Positions 28,476-37,589 of a DNA stretch of 64,000 nucleotides are shown here, in pieces (position 1 is the stretch's first letter; each line of letters begins with the position of its first letter). The position numbers were made by a program, and so were the translations under genes. The notes below the pieces were generated by a model that was not told where the DNA came from, searched no databases, and worked only from the letters and a program-made list of their open reading frames with translations. Origin of the DNA: Agromyces albus (lineage in GTDB: Bacteria > Actinomycetota > Actinomycetes > Actinomycetales > Microbacteriaceae). The DNA lies in the NCBI RefSeq assembly GCF_030815405.1, contig NZ_JAUSWX010000001.1:1116001-1180000 (forward strand), given 5' to 3'.

Positions 28476-29690
28476 GTGACCACACGGCCCCTTCCCCAGG
28501 ACCCGATGATCCGCGCCATCATCACCCAGGCGCGCCAGGCGCAACTGAATCGTCGCACGCTCCTCACCGGCGCCGGTGCAGGTGCGTCGGCGCTCGCCCT
28601 CGCAGCGTGCTCGACGGGCGGCTCACAGGCCAAGCCCACGCCCGCGGCCGACGAATCGGCCTCCGACAAGTCCCTCAACTGGGCGAACTGGGCTGCGTAC
28701 ATCGACGAAGATGACGACGGCAAGTACCCCACGCTCGAGGCCTTCCAGGAGGAGACCGGCATCGCGGTCAACTACGAGGTCGCCGTCGACGACAACAACA
28801 CCTACTACGGCAAGGTCAAAGACCAGCTCGCGCTCGGCCAGGACATCGGCGCCGACCTGGTCTGCCTCACCGACTGGATGATCGCCCGGTGGATCCGGTT
28901 CGGCTACGCCCAGGAGCTCGACCACGGCAACATGCTGAACATCGCGAACCTCACGCCTTCGCTTCGCGACGTCGACTTCGATCCCGGCCGCACGATGTCG
29001 CTCCCGTGGCAGGGCGGCTTCGCCGGCATCTGCTGGAACAAGGAGGCCGTGCCCGGCGGTCTCGCCTCGGTGTCCGACCTGTGGCACGCCGACCTCAAGG
29101 GCCGCGTCGGCGTGCTCTCCGAGATGCGTGACACCATGGGGCTCCTCATGCTCGAGAACGGCGTCGACATCTCGGGCACGTGGGGCGACGATGAATACTC
29201 CCAGGCGATCGACCTCCTGCGCCAGCAGGTCGCCGACGGCCAGGTCCGCAACATCAAGGGCAACTCCTACCTCGAAGACCTGAAGAGCGAAGACACCCTC
29301 GCGGCGATCTGCTGGTCGGGTGACATCACCGTCATCAACGCCGAGGCGGGCGACAAGTGGGAGTTCGCCATCCCCACCGCGGGCGGCACGCTCTGGAACG
29401 ACAACTTCCTCGTGCCGATCGGCTCGCCGCGCAAGGCCAACGCCGAGGCGCTCATCAACTACTACTACGAGCCCGAGGTCGCCGCAGAGGTCGCCGCGTG
29501 GGTGAACTTCATCACGCCGGTCGTCGGCGCCCAGGAGGCCGCAGCCGCAATCGATCCCGAACTGGCCGAGAACCAGCTCATCTTCCCGAACGAGGAGACG
29601 CTCTCGAACGCCTACGTGTTCCGCGCGCTCGACGGCGCAGAGGAGCAGAAGTACCAGGCCGAGTTCCAGAGCATCCTGCTGGGTTCGTGA
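28476..29690 (+). CDS. potD: Polyamine-type ABC transporter substrate-binding lipoprotein
   Basis: Extracellular binding protein of the PotD/PotF group, 404 residues. The N-terminus carries NRRTLLTGAGAGASALALAAC, a twin-arginine-like start with a lipobox (ALAAC), so it is a lipoprotein. The mature part opens with LNWANWAAYIDEDDDGKYP and has YYGKVKDQLALGQDIGADLV, typical of spermidine/putrescine binders, with TDWMIARWIRFGYAQELD and WSGDI near the ligand site. The GTG at 28476 has ATAGGAG five bases upstream. It is the first gene of potDABC, which joins the Lrp-controlled amine catabolic genes and gabT functionally. The exact ligand is inferred. Confidence 0.92.
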   Translation: MTTRPLPQDPMIRAIITQARQAQLNRRTLLTGAGAGASALALAACSTGGSQAKPTPAADESASDKSLNWANWAAYIDEDDDGKYPTLEAFQEETGIAVNYEVAVDDNNTYYGKVKDQLALGQDIGADLVCLTDWMIARWIRFGYAQELDHGNMLNIANLTPSLRDVDFDPGRTMSLPWQGGFAGICWNKEAVPGGLASVSDLWHADLKGRVGVLSEMRDTMGLLMLENGVDISGTWGDDEYSQAIDLLRQQVADGQVRNIKGNSYLEDLKSEDTLAAICWSGDITVINAEAGDKWEFAIPTAGGTLWNDNFLVPIGSPRKANAEALINYYYEPEVAAEVAAWVNFITPVVGAQEAAAAIDPELAENQLIFPNEETLSNAYVFRALDGAEEQKYQAEFQSILLGS

Positions 29691-29692
29691 GC

Positions 29693-30892
29693 ATGCCGGC
29701 AGGAGCGTTCGCCGAACGGGGCGCCGACCTCGAGCTCGTGGGCATCCAGAAGCGGTTCCCGGGCTTCACGGCGATCGACGAGCTCGACCTCACGATCCCC
29801 GCCGGATCGTTCTTCGCGTTGCTCGGACCATCCGGCTGCGGCAAGACGACGACGCTCCGGCTCGTCGCCGGCCTCGAGGAGCCCACCCGAGGCCGCATCC
29901 TCGTCGGCGGTGTCGACGTCACCGACACGAAGGCGCACGAGCGACCGGTCAACACGGTGTTCCAGAGCTATGCGCTCTTCCCGCACATGTCGATCATCGA
30001 GAACGTCTCGTTCGGGCTCAAGCGGCGACGTATCGCGGATGCCGCCGGGCGGGCCCACGAGGCGCTCCGGCTCGTCGAACTCGACCACCTCGCGCAACGC
30101 AGGCCCCAGCAACTGTCGGGCGGTCAGCAGCAGCGCGTCGCGCTCGCTCGCGCGATCGTGAACCGCCCGGCTCTCCTGCTCCTCGACGAGCCGCTCGGCG
30201 CGCTCGACCTGAAGCTGCGCCGCCAGATGCAGCTCGAGCTGAAGACCATTCAAGAAGAGGTGGGCCTCACCTTCCTGCACGTGACGCACGACCAGGAGGA
30301 GGCCATGACCATGGCCGACACCGTCGCGGTCATGAACAAGGGCGCGATCGAGCAGATGGGCCCGCCGGCGGAGCTCTACGAGTCGCCGCGCACGGTGTTC
30401 GTGGCGAACTTCCTCGGCCAGTCCAACCTGTTCTCCGGCGACATCGTCGGCTCCACGGGCACGGCGATCACGGTCGATGCAGCCGGAGCACGCCTCGTGG
30501 TGCCGACCGCGCGTGCGAGGCGTCACCAGGGCAGCGTCACGATCGGCGTTCGACCCGAGAAGGTGGCCCTGCATCGTGAGGCGCCAGTCGAGTCCGCCGA
30601 GCGCAACGTGCTCGGCCCAGGTCATGTGATCGACGTCTCGTTCTCGGGGGTGAGCACGCAATACCTGGTGACCGTTCCGGGCGTCGGAACGCTCACGGTG
30701 TTCGCCCAGAACATCGGCTCGGGTCCCGTCGCGGCCGAGGGCGCCGAGGTGTGGGTGAGCTGGGACGTCGCGCACGGATTCGGCCTCGACGACGACGCCG
30801 AATCGGCGCCGCGATTCGCTGCCGACGACGACACCGAGTCGATCGCCGTGCACCGTCGTGAGGCGCTCGTCGCGGAGCTCGAGGAGCACTGA
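29693..30892 (+). CDS. potA: Polyamine-type ABC transporter ATP-binding protein
   Basis: ATPase of the importer, about 399 residues. Walker A GPSGCGKTTTLRL, Q-loop VFQSYALFPHMSI, signature LSGGQQQRVALARAI, Walker B LLLLDEPLGALD and the switch His in LHVTHDQEEAM are all present, followed by the TOBE regulatory domain (VTIGVRPEKVALH). A GTG at 29687 overlapping the potD stop (GTGAGCATG) is the other possible start; the proteins differ by two residues. Two bases separate its stop from the permease gene. It powers uptake through the two permeases that follow. Confidence 0.95.
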   Translation: MPAGAFAERGADLELVGIQKRFPGFTAIDELDLTIPAGSFFALLGPSGCGKTTTLRLVAGLEEPTRGRILVGGVDVTDTKAHERPVNTVFQSYALFPHMSIIENVSFGLKRRRIADAAGRAHEALRLVELDHLAQRRPQQLSGGQQQRVALARAIVNRPALLLLDEPLGALDLKLRRQMQLELKTIQEEVGLTFLHVTHDQEEAMTMADTVAVMNKGAIEQMGPPAELYESPRTVFVANFLGQSNLFSGDIVGSTGTAITVDAAGARLVVPTARARRHQGSVTIGVRPEKVALHREAPVESAERNVLGPGHVIDVSFSGVSTQYLVTVPGVGTLTVFAQNIGSGPVAAEGAEVWVSWDVAHGFGLDDDAESAPRFAADDDTESIAVHRREALVAELEEH

Positions 30893-30894
30893 CC

Positions 30895-31806
30895 ATGGCC
30901 TTCGCAGCATTCACGACCGCGGAGGCACAGACGCAGGCACCGAAGCGGAAGAGCCGCATCGCGCTCTTCCTGCTCCTGCCCGGCATCGCCTACCTCGTGC
31001 TCTTCTTCCTCGCCCCGCTCATCTCGCTGCTGCTGACCTCGCTGCAGGCGCCGCGAGAGTTCGGCGACATCGGCCAGTTCGACTACGCGTTCAACTGGCA
31101 GAACTACACGGCCGTCGTCGAGAGCTACCTGCCGCACATCCTGCGTTCCTTCGGGTACGCCCTCGCGGCCACGCTGCTCGCGCTCGCCATCAGCTATCCG
31201 CTCGCGTACTTCATCGGCGTGAAAGCAAGGCGCTGGCCGATGCTCCAAGGGCTCATGCTCGTGCTCGTGATCGCCCCGTTCTTCATCAGCTTCCTGCTGC
31301 GCACCCTTGCGTGGAAGCAGCTCCTGTCAGATGAGTCGTTCGTCATCACCTCGCTGAAGGCACTGTCGCTCATGGCGCCCGACGCGCACTTCACGGGCAC
31401 ACCGTTCGCCGTGATCTTCGGCCTGACCTACAACTTCATCCCGTTCATGACGCTGCCGCTGTACACGACGCTCGAGCGGCTCGACACGCGCTACCTCGAG
31501 GCCGGCAGCGACCTCTACGCGAGTCCGTTCACGGTCTTCCGCAAGGTGACGATCCCGTTGTCGATGCCCGGCATCGTCGCCGGCACCCTGCTCACCTTCA
31601 TCCCGGCCGCCGGCGACTACATCAATGCGAGCCGCGACTTCCTCGGCGGCACCGAGACGCAGATGATGGGCAATGTGATCGAGGCGAACTTCCTCGTGCT
31701 GCTGAACTATCCGGCGGCCGCGGCGCTCTCGATCATCCTCATGGCGGTGATCCTCGTGCTCGTCGGGGTGTACGTGAAGCGATCCGGAACGGAGGAGCTC
31801 CTGTGA
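30895..31806 (+). CDS. potB: Polyamine-type ABC transporter permease B
   Basis: Inner-membrane permease, 303 residues, six predicted membrane segments beginning at ALFLLLPGIAYLVLFFLAPL. The cytosolic EAA loop, which couples to the ATPase, reads YLEAGSDLYASPFTVFRKVT and precedes IPLSMPGIVAG. Segment pattern and length match PotB/PotH. It overlaps the next gene by four bases (GTGA). Together with potC it forms the heterodimeric channel. Confidence 0.94.
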   Translation: MAFAAFTTAEAQTQAPKRKSRIALFLLLPGIAYLVLFFLAPLISLLLTSLQAPREFGDIGQFDYAFNWQNYTAVVESYLPHILRSFGYALAATLLALAISYPLAYFIGVKARRWPMLQGLMLVLVIAPFFISFLLRTLAWKQLLSDESFVITSLKALSLMAPDAHFTGTPFAVIFGLTYNFIPFMTLPLYTTLERLDTRYLEAGSDLYASPFTVFRKVTIPLSMPGIVAGTLLTFIPAAGDYINASRDFLGGTETQMMGNVIEANFLVLLNYPAAAALSIILMAVILVLVGVYVKRSGTEELL

Positions 31807-32696
31807 GCGGCGAAGTCCAGGCGGCGGCGGTCCTCGGCGAGCTGGCCGAGAGCGAGGCCCGCGACCCCGGGCGGCGCACCCCGCGCCGGCGGCGCATCGG
31901 ACTCGGCGACTGGCTGCTCCCGGCCTACACGATCATCGCGTTCGTGTTCCTGCTGATCCCGATCGTGTACACGTTCGTGTTCTCGTTCAACGACTCGCTC
32001 AAGTCCAACATCTCGTGGCGAGGGTTCACCTTCGACAAGTGGCTGAACGTCTGCAACGTCGAGGGCGGCGCGGTCTGCCAGGCGTTCGGCAACAGCATCG
32101 TGATCGGCATCGCCGCCACGGTCATCGCGACCACGCTCGGCACGATGATCGCCCTCGCGCTCGTCCGCTATCGCTTCCGCGCGCGGTCGGCGATCAGCCT
32201 GCTGCTGTTCCTCCCGATGGCGACGCCCGAGGTCGTGCTGGGCGCCGGGCTCGCCGCGCAGTTCCTCGCCGTCGGCGTGCCGAAGGACATGACGACGATC
32301 ATCCTGGCGCACACGATGTTCTGCATCAGCTTCGTCGTGGTCACGGTCAAGGCGCGCATCTCGAGTCTCGATCCGGCGCTCGAGGAAGCGGGCCGCGACC
32401 TCTACGGCTCGCCGGCCCAGGTGTTCTGGCGGGTCACGTTCCCGCTCCTGACCCCTGGCATCCTCGCCGCGGCGCTGCTCTCGTTCGCGTTGAGCTTCGA
32501 CGACTTCATCATCACGAACTTCAACTCCGGATCGGTGTCGACGTTCCCGAAGTACGTGTACATCTCGGCGTCGCGGGGCATCCCCGCCGAGGCCAACGTC
32601 ATCGCGTCGGCGGTGTTCCTGTTCGCCCTCGTGCTCGTGGTCGCGGCGCAGGTCTCGCGCACGGCTCGCGCGAAACGGCTCGCACAGCTCGGTTGA
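31803..32696 (+). CDS. potC: Polyamine-type ABC transporter permease C
   Basis: Second permease subunit, 297 residues. A cytosolic N-terminus rich in Glu/Arg precedes the first span (WLLPAYTIIAFVFLLIPIVY). The EAA loop reads LEEAGRDLYGSPAQVFWRVT, then FPLLTPGILAAALLSFALSF followed by DDFIITNF, the characteristic PotC/PotI segment. The GTG at 31803 overlaps potB. It is the last gene of the transporter operon; a hairpin at 32702-32737 lies directly behind it. Confidence 0.94.
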   Translation: MSGEVQAAAVLGELAESEARDPGRRTPRRRRIGLGDWLLPAYTIIAFVFLLIPIVYTFVFSFNDSLKSNISWRGFTFDKWLNVCNVEGGAVCQAFGNSIVIGIAATVIATTLGTMIALALVRYRFRARSAISLLLFLPMATPEVVLGAGLAAQFLAVGVPKDMTTIILAHTMFCISFVVVTVKARISSLDPALEEAGRDLYGSPAQVFWRVTFPLLTPGILAAALLSFALSFDDFIITNFNSGSVSTFPKYVYISASRGIPAEANVIASAVFLFALVLVVAAQVSRTARAKRLAQLG

Positions 32697-32701
32697 CACG
32701 A

Positions 32702-32737
32702 CGGATGCCGCCGCATCCAGGTGGGCGGCGGCGTCCG
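32702..32737. terminator. Hairpin between convergent potC and asparaginase genes
   Basis: CGGATGCCGCCG (32702-32713) pairs with CGGCGGCGTCCG (32726-32737) with one G-T pair and a 12-base loop. There is no T tract, as is common in GC-rich actinobacteria. It sits between two convergent genes and can serve both strands. Confidence 0.6.
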
Positions 32738-32747
32738 CGAGTCGGCG

Positions 32748-33737
32748 TCAGAAGTTGGCGCGGATCTGTCCGACCCGGCGCTCGCCACCCATGACCCACA
32801 GGTCGAGCTCGGTCTGCACCGCGTCGACCGCGTCATGCTCGACCGCGCCGGCGTCGGCGAGAAGACGGAGCGCGATGATCGTCGACGCGCGTGACGAGCC
32901 GTCGAGCACCTTGAGCGCCGTGGTCGTGCCGTTCGGCGCCGTCATCACCATGATGCCCTCGGCCCCGACCTTCGCGAACACGCCGAGGCGTTCCATCGCG
33001 ATGGTGTCGGGCTGGCCCGGGCCGCCGACCGCCCACGGATTCGCTCGAGCCGCCTCGGTGAGCGCGGCCGCCTCGCGATAGAGCGCGAAGGGGGATGCCG
33101 TGGCTGCGGTGGTGATCTTCTGGATGCCGCGTGCCAGCGCGTTCAGGCTGATGGCGTGCACGGGTGCGCCGCAACCGTCGACCGCGGTAGCGGCGGGCCG
33201 CTCGCCCGTGAACCGTTCGATGACGTCGAGGACGCGCTTCTGGAGCGAATGCCCGGGGTCGAGGTAGCCCTCCAGCGGCCACTCGTTCGCGACGCACGCG
33301 AGGAGCATGGCGGCGTGCTTGCCGGAGCAGTTCATGTAGACGCGCTCACGTGCGCCGCCCGAACGCACGAGCTGATCGCGAGCGGCCTGGTCGGATGGCG
33401 CTGCCGGCGGGCAGCCGAGCGCCGAGACCGGCAGCGATGCGCGGTCGAGGAGCCCGCGCACGAGGGCGACATGCGCCGCCGTTCCCGAGTGGCTCGCCGT
33501 CGAGATGGCCGCGTCTTCACCCCGAAGGTTGACTCCGGAGGTCATCACCGCCACGGCCTGGAACGGCTTCAGGCAAGAACGCGGGAAGATCGGCGATTGC
33601 ACGTCTCCGAGCGCGCGCACGACCTCGCCGTCGGGCGAGAGCACGACGGCCGAGCCGGCATGACGGGACTCGATGAAACCACCTCGTTCGACTACAGCGA
33701 GTTCGACGGAGTCAGTGATGCTGAACGTGCCGGTCAC
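32748..33737 (-). CDS. L-asparaginase II family protein
   Basis: 329 residues, similar to the thermolabile L-asparaginase (Rhizobium AnsA-type, asparaginase_II) family, which hydrolyses asparagine to aspartate and ammonia. Conserved pieces are LAVVERGGFIESRHAGSAVV, PRSCLKPFQA with the Ser-Cys-Leu-Lys motif, SHSGTAAHVALVRGLL, the MNCSGKHAAML block with its Cys and Lys, and VDGCGAPVHAISLNALA. The cytosolic location is inferred from the lack of a signal peptide. It lies four bases behind gabT on the minus strand, so nitrogen release from GABA and asparagine is coupled. Confidence 0.92.
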   Translation of the reverse strand: MTGTFSITDSVELAVVERGGFIESRHAGSAVVLSPDGEVVRALGDVQSPIFPRSCLKPFQAVAVMTSGVNLRGEDAAISTASHSGTAAHVALVRGLLDRASLPVSALGCPPAAPSDQAARDQLVRSGGARERVYMNCSGKHAAMLLACVANEWPLEGYLDPGHSLQKRVLDVIERFTGERPAATAVDGCGAPVHAISLNALARGIQKITTAATASPFALYREAAALTEAARANPWAVGGPGQPDTIAMERLGVFAKVGAEGIMVMTAPNGTTTALKVLDGSSRASTIIALRLLADAGAVEHDAVDAVQTELDLWVMGGERRVGQIRANF

Positions 33738-33741
33738 CGCG

Positions 33742-35118
33742 CTACCCGAGCGAGGCGAGGGCGTCGTCGAGCACGCTGAGCCCGTCTTCGATCAGGGCAT
33801 CGCTCACGGCGAGGCTCGGCAGGAAGCGCAGCACATTGCCCCACGTGCCCGCGTTCAGGAACAGTACGCCGTGCTGCGCCGCATAGGCGACGATGGCGGT
33901 GACGGCTTCGGGGTTCGGCGTCTTCGTGGTCGCGGCGGTGCCGGGTTGCACGAGCTCGATGGCCACCATCGCGCCCTTGCCACGGATGTCGCCGATGATG
34001 TCGTAGCGCTGCTGCAGTCGCTCGAGTTCGGCCTTCAAGCGGGCTTCGATGCGCGTCGCCGCCTCGAGGAGGTGGTTCTCCTCGATCGCCTCGAACACCG
34101 CGATCGCCGCTGCGCACGCGACGGGGTTGCCGCCGAAGGTGCCGCCGAGCCCGCCGGGCTGGGAGGCGTCCATGATCTCGGCGCGGCCGGTGACCGCCGC
34201 GAGCGGAAGGCCGCCGGCGATGCCCTTCGCGGAGAGCACGAGGTCGGGCTCCCAGCCGAAGTGCTCGCTCGCGTAGTAGTGACCGGTGCGCGCCATGCCG
34301 CTCTGGATCTCATCGGCGATCATCACGACGCCGTGCTCGGTGCACCACCGCTGCAGGATCGGAAGGTAGCCGTCGGCCGGCACCATGAAGCCGCCCTCGC
34401 CCTGGATCGGCTCGACCACGAGGCAGGCGAGGTCGGCCGCGCCGACGACCTTCTCGAGGTAGGCGATCGTGTGCGCCGCGGCATCCGCACCGCTCAATCC
34501 GTCGCGATAGGGATAGGAACTCGGCGCGTGGTACACGTCGCCGGCGAGCGGGCCGTACCCGGTCGCGTACGGGTGCGCCTTGTAGTTCATCGCCATCGTG
34601 AGGTTCGTGCGACCGTGGTACGCGTGGTCGAGCACGGCAACGGCTCGCCGTCCGGTGAACTTGCGGGCGATCTTCACGCCGTTCTCGACCGCCTCGGCGC
34701 CGGAGTTGACGAGCACCGACTTCTTCTCCCAGGCGCCGGGCGTGTGCTCGGCGAGGAGCTCGGCGACGCGCACGTACTCCTCGTAGGGGGTGATCGTGAA
34801 GAGGGTGTGGATCACATCTTGGAGCTGGCTCGCCGCCGCCGCCACGACACGTTGCTCGGTGTGTCCGACGGTGGTCACGCCGATGCCGGCGCCGAAGTCG
34901 ACGAACCGGTTGCCGTCGACATCGACGAGGATCGCGCCGTTCGCGCGTTCGATGTAGACGGGCAGGGCAGAGGAGACGCCGGCCGAGACGACCTTGGCGC
35001 GCCTCGCGTGCAGCTGTTCGGACTTGGGACCGGGAATCGCGGTCACGACCTTGCGCTCCTGCGGCACGGAGTACACCGGCGCGGGCGCGGTCTGCGCGGA
35101 AATCTGGGTGTCAGTCAT
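33742..35118 (-). CDS. gabT: 4-aminobutyrate aminotransferase
   Basis: Class III PLP transaminase that moves the amino group of GABA to 2-oxoglutarate, giving succinate semialdehyde; 458 residues. Marks: VDFGAGIGVTTVGHTEQRV, the phosphate loop LVNSGAEAVENGVKIAR, the HAYHGRTNLTMAMN block, MIADEIQSGMARTGHYYA, and the PLP lysine in LVLSAKGIAGGLPLAAV (Lys298). The pattern fits bacterial GabT better than the SpuC-like enzyme at 8557-9975. GGGAGAA precedes the ATG. With potDABC and the amine oxidase operon it completes a route from putrescine through GABA; a succinate semialdehyde dehydrogenase is not in the window. Confidence 0.93.
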   Translation of the reverse strand: MTDTQISAQTAPAPVYSVPQERKVVTAIPGPKSEQLHARRAKVVSAGVSSALPVYIERANGAILVDVDGNRFVDFGAGIGVTTVGHTEQRVVAAAASQLQDVIHTLFTITPYEEYVRVAELLAEHTPGAWEKKSVLVNSGAEAVENGVKIARKFTGRRAVAVLDHAYHGRTNLTMAMNYKAHPYATGYGPLAGDVYHAPSSYPYRDGLSGADAAAHTIAYLEKVVGAADLACLVVEPIQGEGGFMVPADGYLPILQRWCTEHGVVMIADEIQSGMARTGHYYASEHFGWEPDLVLSAKGIAGGLPLAAVTGRAEIMDASQPGGLGGTFGGNPVACAAAIAVFEAIEENHLLEAATRIEARLKAELERLQQRYDIIGDIRGKGAMVAIELVQPGTAATTKTPNPEAVTAIVAYAAQHGVLFLNAGTWGNVLRFLPSLAVSDALIEDGLSVLDDALASLG

Positions 35119-35212
35119 GGTTCTCCCACCCTATCGCCGCCGCTCGTGCTGCGCCGCGGCCGTCCAAGGGGCAGAATCGGATGCAGCTCACTCGCCATCG
35201 ATCGGAGGCCAC

Positions 35213-35698
35213 ATGCTCGGCGAACACCACTACTCGATCGAGGTCGAATGGCAGGGCGATCGCGGCGAGGGAACCTCGGGATACCGCGCCTACGGCCGCC
35301 AGCACGTCGTGCGGGCGGCCGGCAAGTCGCACGACATCGACGGATCGAGCGACCGGGTGTTCCACGGCGACCGGGAGCGCTGGAATCCCGAGGAACTGCT
35401 GATCGCGGCGCTCAGCCAGTGCCACATGCTCTCGTACCTGCACGTCGCGACCCAGCACGGCGTGATCGTGCACGGATACACGGATGCCGCGAGCGGCACG
35501 ATGGTCGAAGACGGATTCGGCGGCGGGGTGTTCACCGAGGTGACCCTGCACCCGCGTGTCATCGTGGCCGACGAGTCGATGGTCGAGGCGGCCCAGCGGA
35601 TTCACGCCGAGGCCGCCGAGAAATGCTTCATCGCGGCTTCCGTGGCATTCCCGGTGCACCACGAGCCAGTCGCGGTCGTCACGCCCGTGATCGCCTGA
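35213..35698 (+). CDS. OsmC/Ohr-family peroxidase-like protein
   Basis: 161 residues, OsmC superfamily, thiol-dependent reduction of organic peroxides. Both conserved cysteines are present, in LSQCHMLSYLHVA and EKCFIAASVAF, and the region between them has the usual beta-barrel. NPEELLIAALSQCHM is a strong family mark. The ATG at 35213 is preceded by CGGAGGCC. It converges on the lipoprotein gene, and a hairpin overlaps its stop codon. Confidence 0.92.
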   Translation: MLGEHHYSIEVEWQGDRGEGTSGYRAYGRQHVVRAAGKSHDIDGSSDRVFHGDRERWNPEELLIAALSQCHMLSYLHVATQHGVIVHGYTDAASGTMVEDGFGGGVFTEVTLHPRVIVADESMVEAAQRIHAEAAEKCFIAASVAFPVHHEPVAVVTPVIA

Positions 35699-35707
35699 GC
35701 AGGCGAT
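35690..35707. terminator. Hairpin across the OsmC stop
   Basis: ATCGCCT (35690-35696) - GAGC - AGGCGAT (35701-35707), perfect 7-bp arms. It overlaps the OsmC stop codon and abuts the stop of the convergent lipoprotein gene, so it probably ends both transcripts. Confidence 0.55.
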
Positions 35708-36646
35708 TCAGCGGCTCTCCACTGCGGGACGGCTATCGACCGCCGGCAGTGTGGGCACCGGCCCAGGACACACGTCGCCACCCACGAGCCTCGTGCAGGG
35801 CGGGAAGAACGCCGGGAAGCGCTCGGCTTCGGGATCGCCGAACCACCGATGCCAGATGCGCCAGAAGTTGAGGTTGCCGAACGCCGAGCATGCGTCGTCG
35901 GCTCGCGAGTCGTCGATCGTCGCGTCGTTGGGCTGATACGGCGTGTAGTTGTAGAGGTTCGCGGTGGCCTGGTTGCGGATGGTCACCGATGATGCACCGC
36001 ATGCGGCATCGGGATGGAACTGCACGTCGACCGTGCCGACGTGGAACTTGCGGTCGGGCTCCTCGGTGTACTGCCGGAACTGCCAGGCTGCGTTGTACAC
36101 CTGGTTGAAGAAGCCGAAGTACTTCGTGTCGCAATCGGCGGTGTCGGGGCAGCCGTACCCGGTGGCCCTCAGGTACCCCGAGGCGGTCGGCCGTGTGAGC
36201 AGCGACTGTTCCTTCTGCAGCAGCACGAGCAGCGTGCGCGGGCTCACGCCGCACGCTTCGGCGACCTTCGAGATGATGCGGCTCGCGCGTTCACGGATGC
36301 CGCCGCGGTACTCGGTGCAGTGTCCGGGTCCGGCAGGGGGCTTCGTCTCCGTGCTCTGCGAGAAGTCGGCGAGGCATTTCACCCCGGGCTCCGGCCGGCA
36401 GGAGACCCCCTCGAGGAACGACTGGATCTCGCGTTCACTCAGCGCGCCGCTGTCGTAGAACGCGTCGTCGCTCACGATGTAGCCGGGGTCGAACCGTGAT
36501 GCCGGCGGCACCGGCAGGTCGACCACGCTCGCGTTCGGCGACGAGGTCGCGACCCGTGGTGCCTCTGCCGGCGAGGTGCACGCAGCCAGCGTGACCACCA
36601 CGAGCGATGCGGCGGCGACGCGGGCTGCGGCCTTCGCGATGCTCAT
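35708..36646 (-). CDS. Secreted lipoprotein, hemagglutinin-like family
   Basis: 312 residues from the ATG at 36646. A lipoprotein signal (ARVAAASLVVVTLAAC) is followed by a long disordered part. The conserved core is IIKVAEACGVSPRTLLVLLQ-like helices (actual SRIISKVAEACGVSPRTLLV), then KEQSLLTRP, CDTKYFGFFNQVYNAAWQFR, NQATANLYNYTPYQPN and LNFWRIWHRWFG. Such proteins are often labelled 'hemagglutinin' in actinobacteria, and the KEQSLL helix resembles lysozyme-like muramidases. Six or more cysteines suggest disulphides. A -10 (TATCGT) ends seven bases upstream. Function is not established; a cell-wall-active enzyme is possible. Confidence 0.8.
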   Translation of the reverse strand: MSIAKAAARVAAASLVVVTLAACTSPAEAPRVATSSPNASVVDLPVPPASRFDPGYIVSDDAFYDSGALSEREIQSFLEGVSCRPEPGVKCLADFSQSTETKPPAGPGHCTEYRGGIRERASRIISKVAEACGVSPRTLLVLLQKEQSLLTRPTASGYLRATGYGCPDTADCDTKYFGFFNQVYNAAWQFRQYTEEPDRKFHVGTVDVQFHPDAACGASSVTIRNQATANLYNYTPYQPNDATIDDSRADDACSAFGNLNFWRIWHRWFGDPEAERFPAFFPPCTRLVGGDVCPGPVPTLPAVDSRPAVESR

Positions 36647-36692
36647 CGAAGCGACGATACCCGCCCACTCCGAGTCGAGGCTGGGAATCACG

Positions 36693-37457
36693 TCAGATGC
36701 GCTCGCGCGGCACCACGCGATCGGCGATCTTCGCGAACGTCCCCTGCGGCGGCGTCTCGTTGTAGCGTCCGGCGAGCTCCTGCCCGCTGAGGGCGTGGAT
36801 GGCGCCCATCACCTCGTCGGTGGCGGCGCGGCGGGCACGACCGGAGGTCGCGGTGCCGTGCCGACTCAGGTCGAGCGATTCACCGAAGCGCACGGTGACC
36901 GGACGCACTCGCGGCAGCTTGGAGCCGACGGGCTGGATCTCCTCGGTGCCGATGAGGCCGACGGGCACGACGATCGCGCCGGTCGTGAGCGCGAGCCAGG
37001 CCACGCCCGTGCGACCCCGGTAAAGGCGGCCGTCGAGCGAGCGGGTGCCTTCGGGGTAGATGGCGAACGCGTTGCCGGCGTCGAGGATGCGCCGCCCCTG
37101 GTCGAGCGCCTCCTGCGCCTGGGCGCCGGCGCCGCGCTCGACGCTCACGGCACCGATGGCTCCGAAGAAGGTGCGCGAGATCGCTCCCTTCACTCCGGTG
37201 CCGGTGAAGTAGTGCGACTTCGCGAGGAACTGCACCGGCCGGGGCGATGCCAGGGGGATCACGATGCTGTCGACGAATGAGAGGTGGTTGCTCGCGAGGA
37301 TGACGGGCCCGCGCATCGGCACGTGCTCGGCCCCGGTGATCGTGGGCCGGTAGACGGTGCGGACGACAGGCCGGAGCACTCCGCGCACGACGCGATAGAG
37401 CGGTCCCTGCTGGACCGCCGGCGCGGCGGGGACGGCCTCGGCTTCGATCTCAGTCAC
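36693..37457 (-). CDS. plsC: 1-acyl-sn-glycerol-3-phosphate acyltransferase
   Basis: Phospholipid acyltransferase, 254 residues, making phosphatidic acid from lysophosphatidate. The catalytic NHLSFVD (NHx4D) motif and the substrate-binding FAIYPEGTRS motif (EGTR) are intact, with GAVSVERGAG and VPVGLIGTEEIQP completing blocks III and IV. The N-terminal amphipathic region can lie on the membrane. GTG start at 37457, with TAGGGT ending six bases upstream (leaderless). It is divergent from the PPTase-like gene. Confidence 0.95.
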   Translation of the reverse strand: MTEIEAEAVPAAPAVQQGPLYRVVRGVLRPVVRTVYRPTITGAEHVPMRGPVILASNHLSFVDSIVIPLASPRPVQFLAKSHYFTGTGVKGAISRTFFGAIGAVSVERGAGAQAQEALDQGRRILDAGNAFAIYPEGTRSLDGRLYRGRTGVAWLALTTGAIVVPVGLIGTEEIQPVGSKLPRVRPVTVRFGESLDLSRHGTATSGRARRAATDEVMGAIHALSGQELAGRYNETPPQGTFAKIADRVVPRERI

Positions 37458-37463
37458 CTTCCG

Positions 37464-37551
37464 ACCCTAGGGGCGAAGGGATGCGCCGAACGGAATATGC
37501 CGTTCGCCGCGCGCTCGCGTGGCAGGCCCGAGTGCTGCTCACATGAGCACT
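37464..37551. promoter_or_regulatory. Divergent control region with two dyads (plsC / PPTase-like)
   Basis: Contains the minus-strand -10 TAGGGT for plsC (37464-37469), the dyad CGAACGG-N6-CCGTTCG (37487-37506) and a second dyad AGTGCT-N9-AGCACT (37531-37551). Both dyads are perfect in their arms and lie between divergent genes. Confidence 0.4.
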
Positions 37552-37589
37552 TCGCCCCCGCGAATGCGCGAGTACGCGAGGATAGGACC

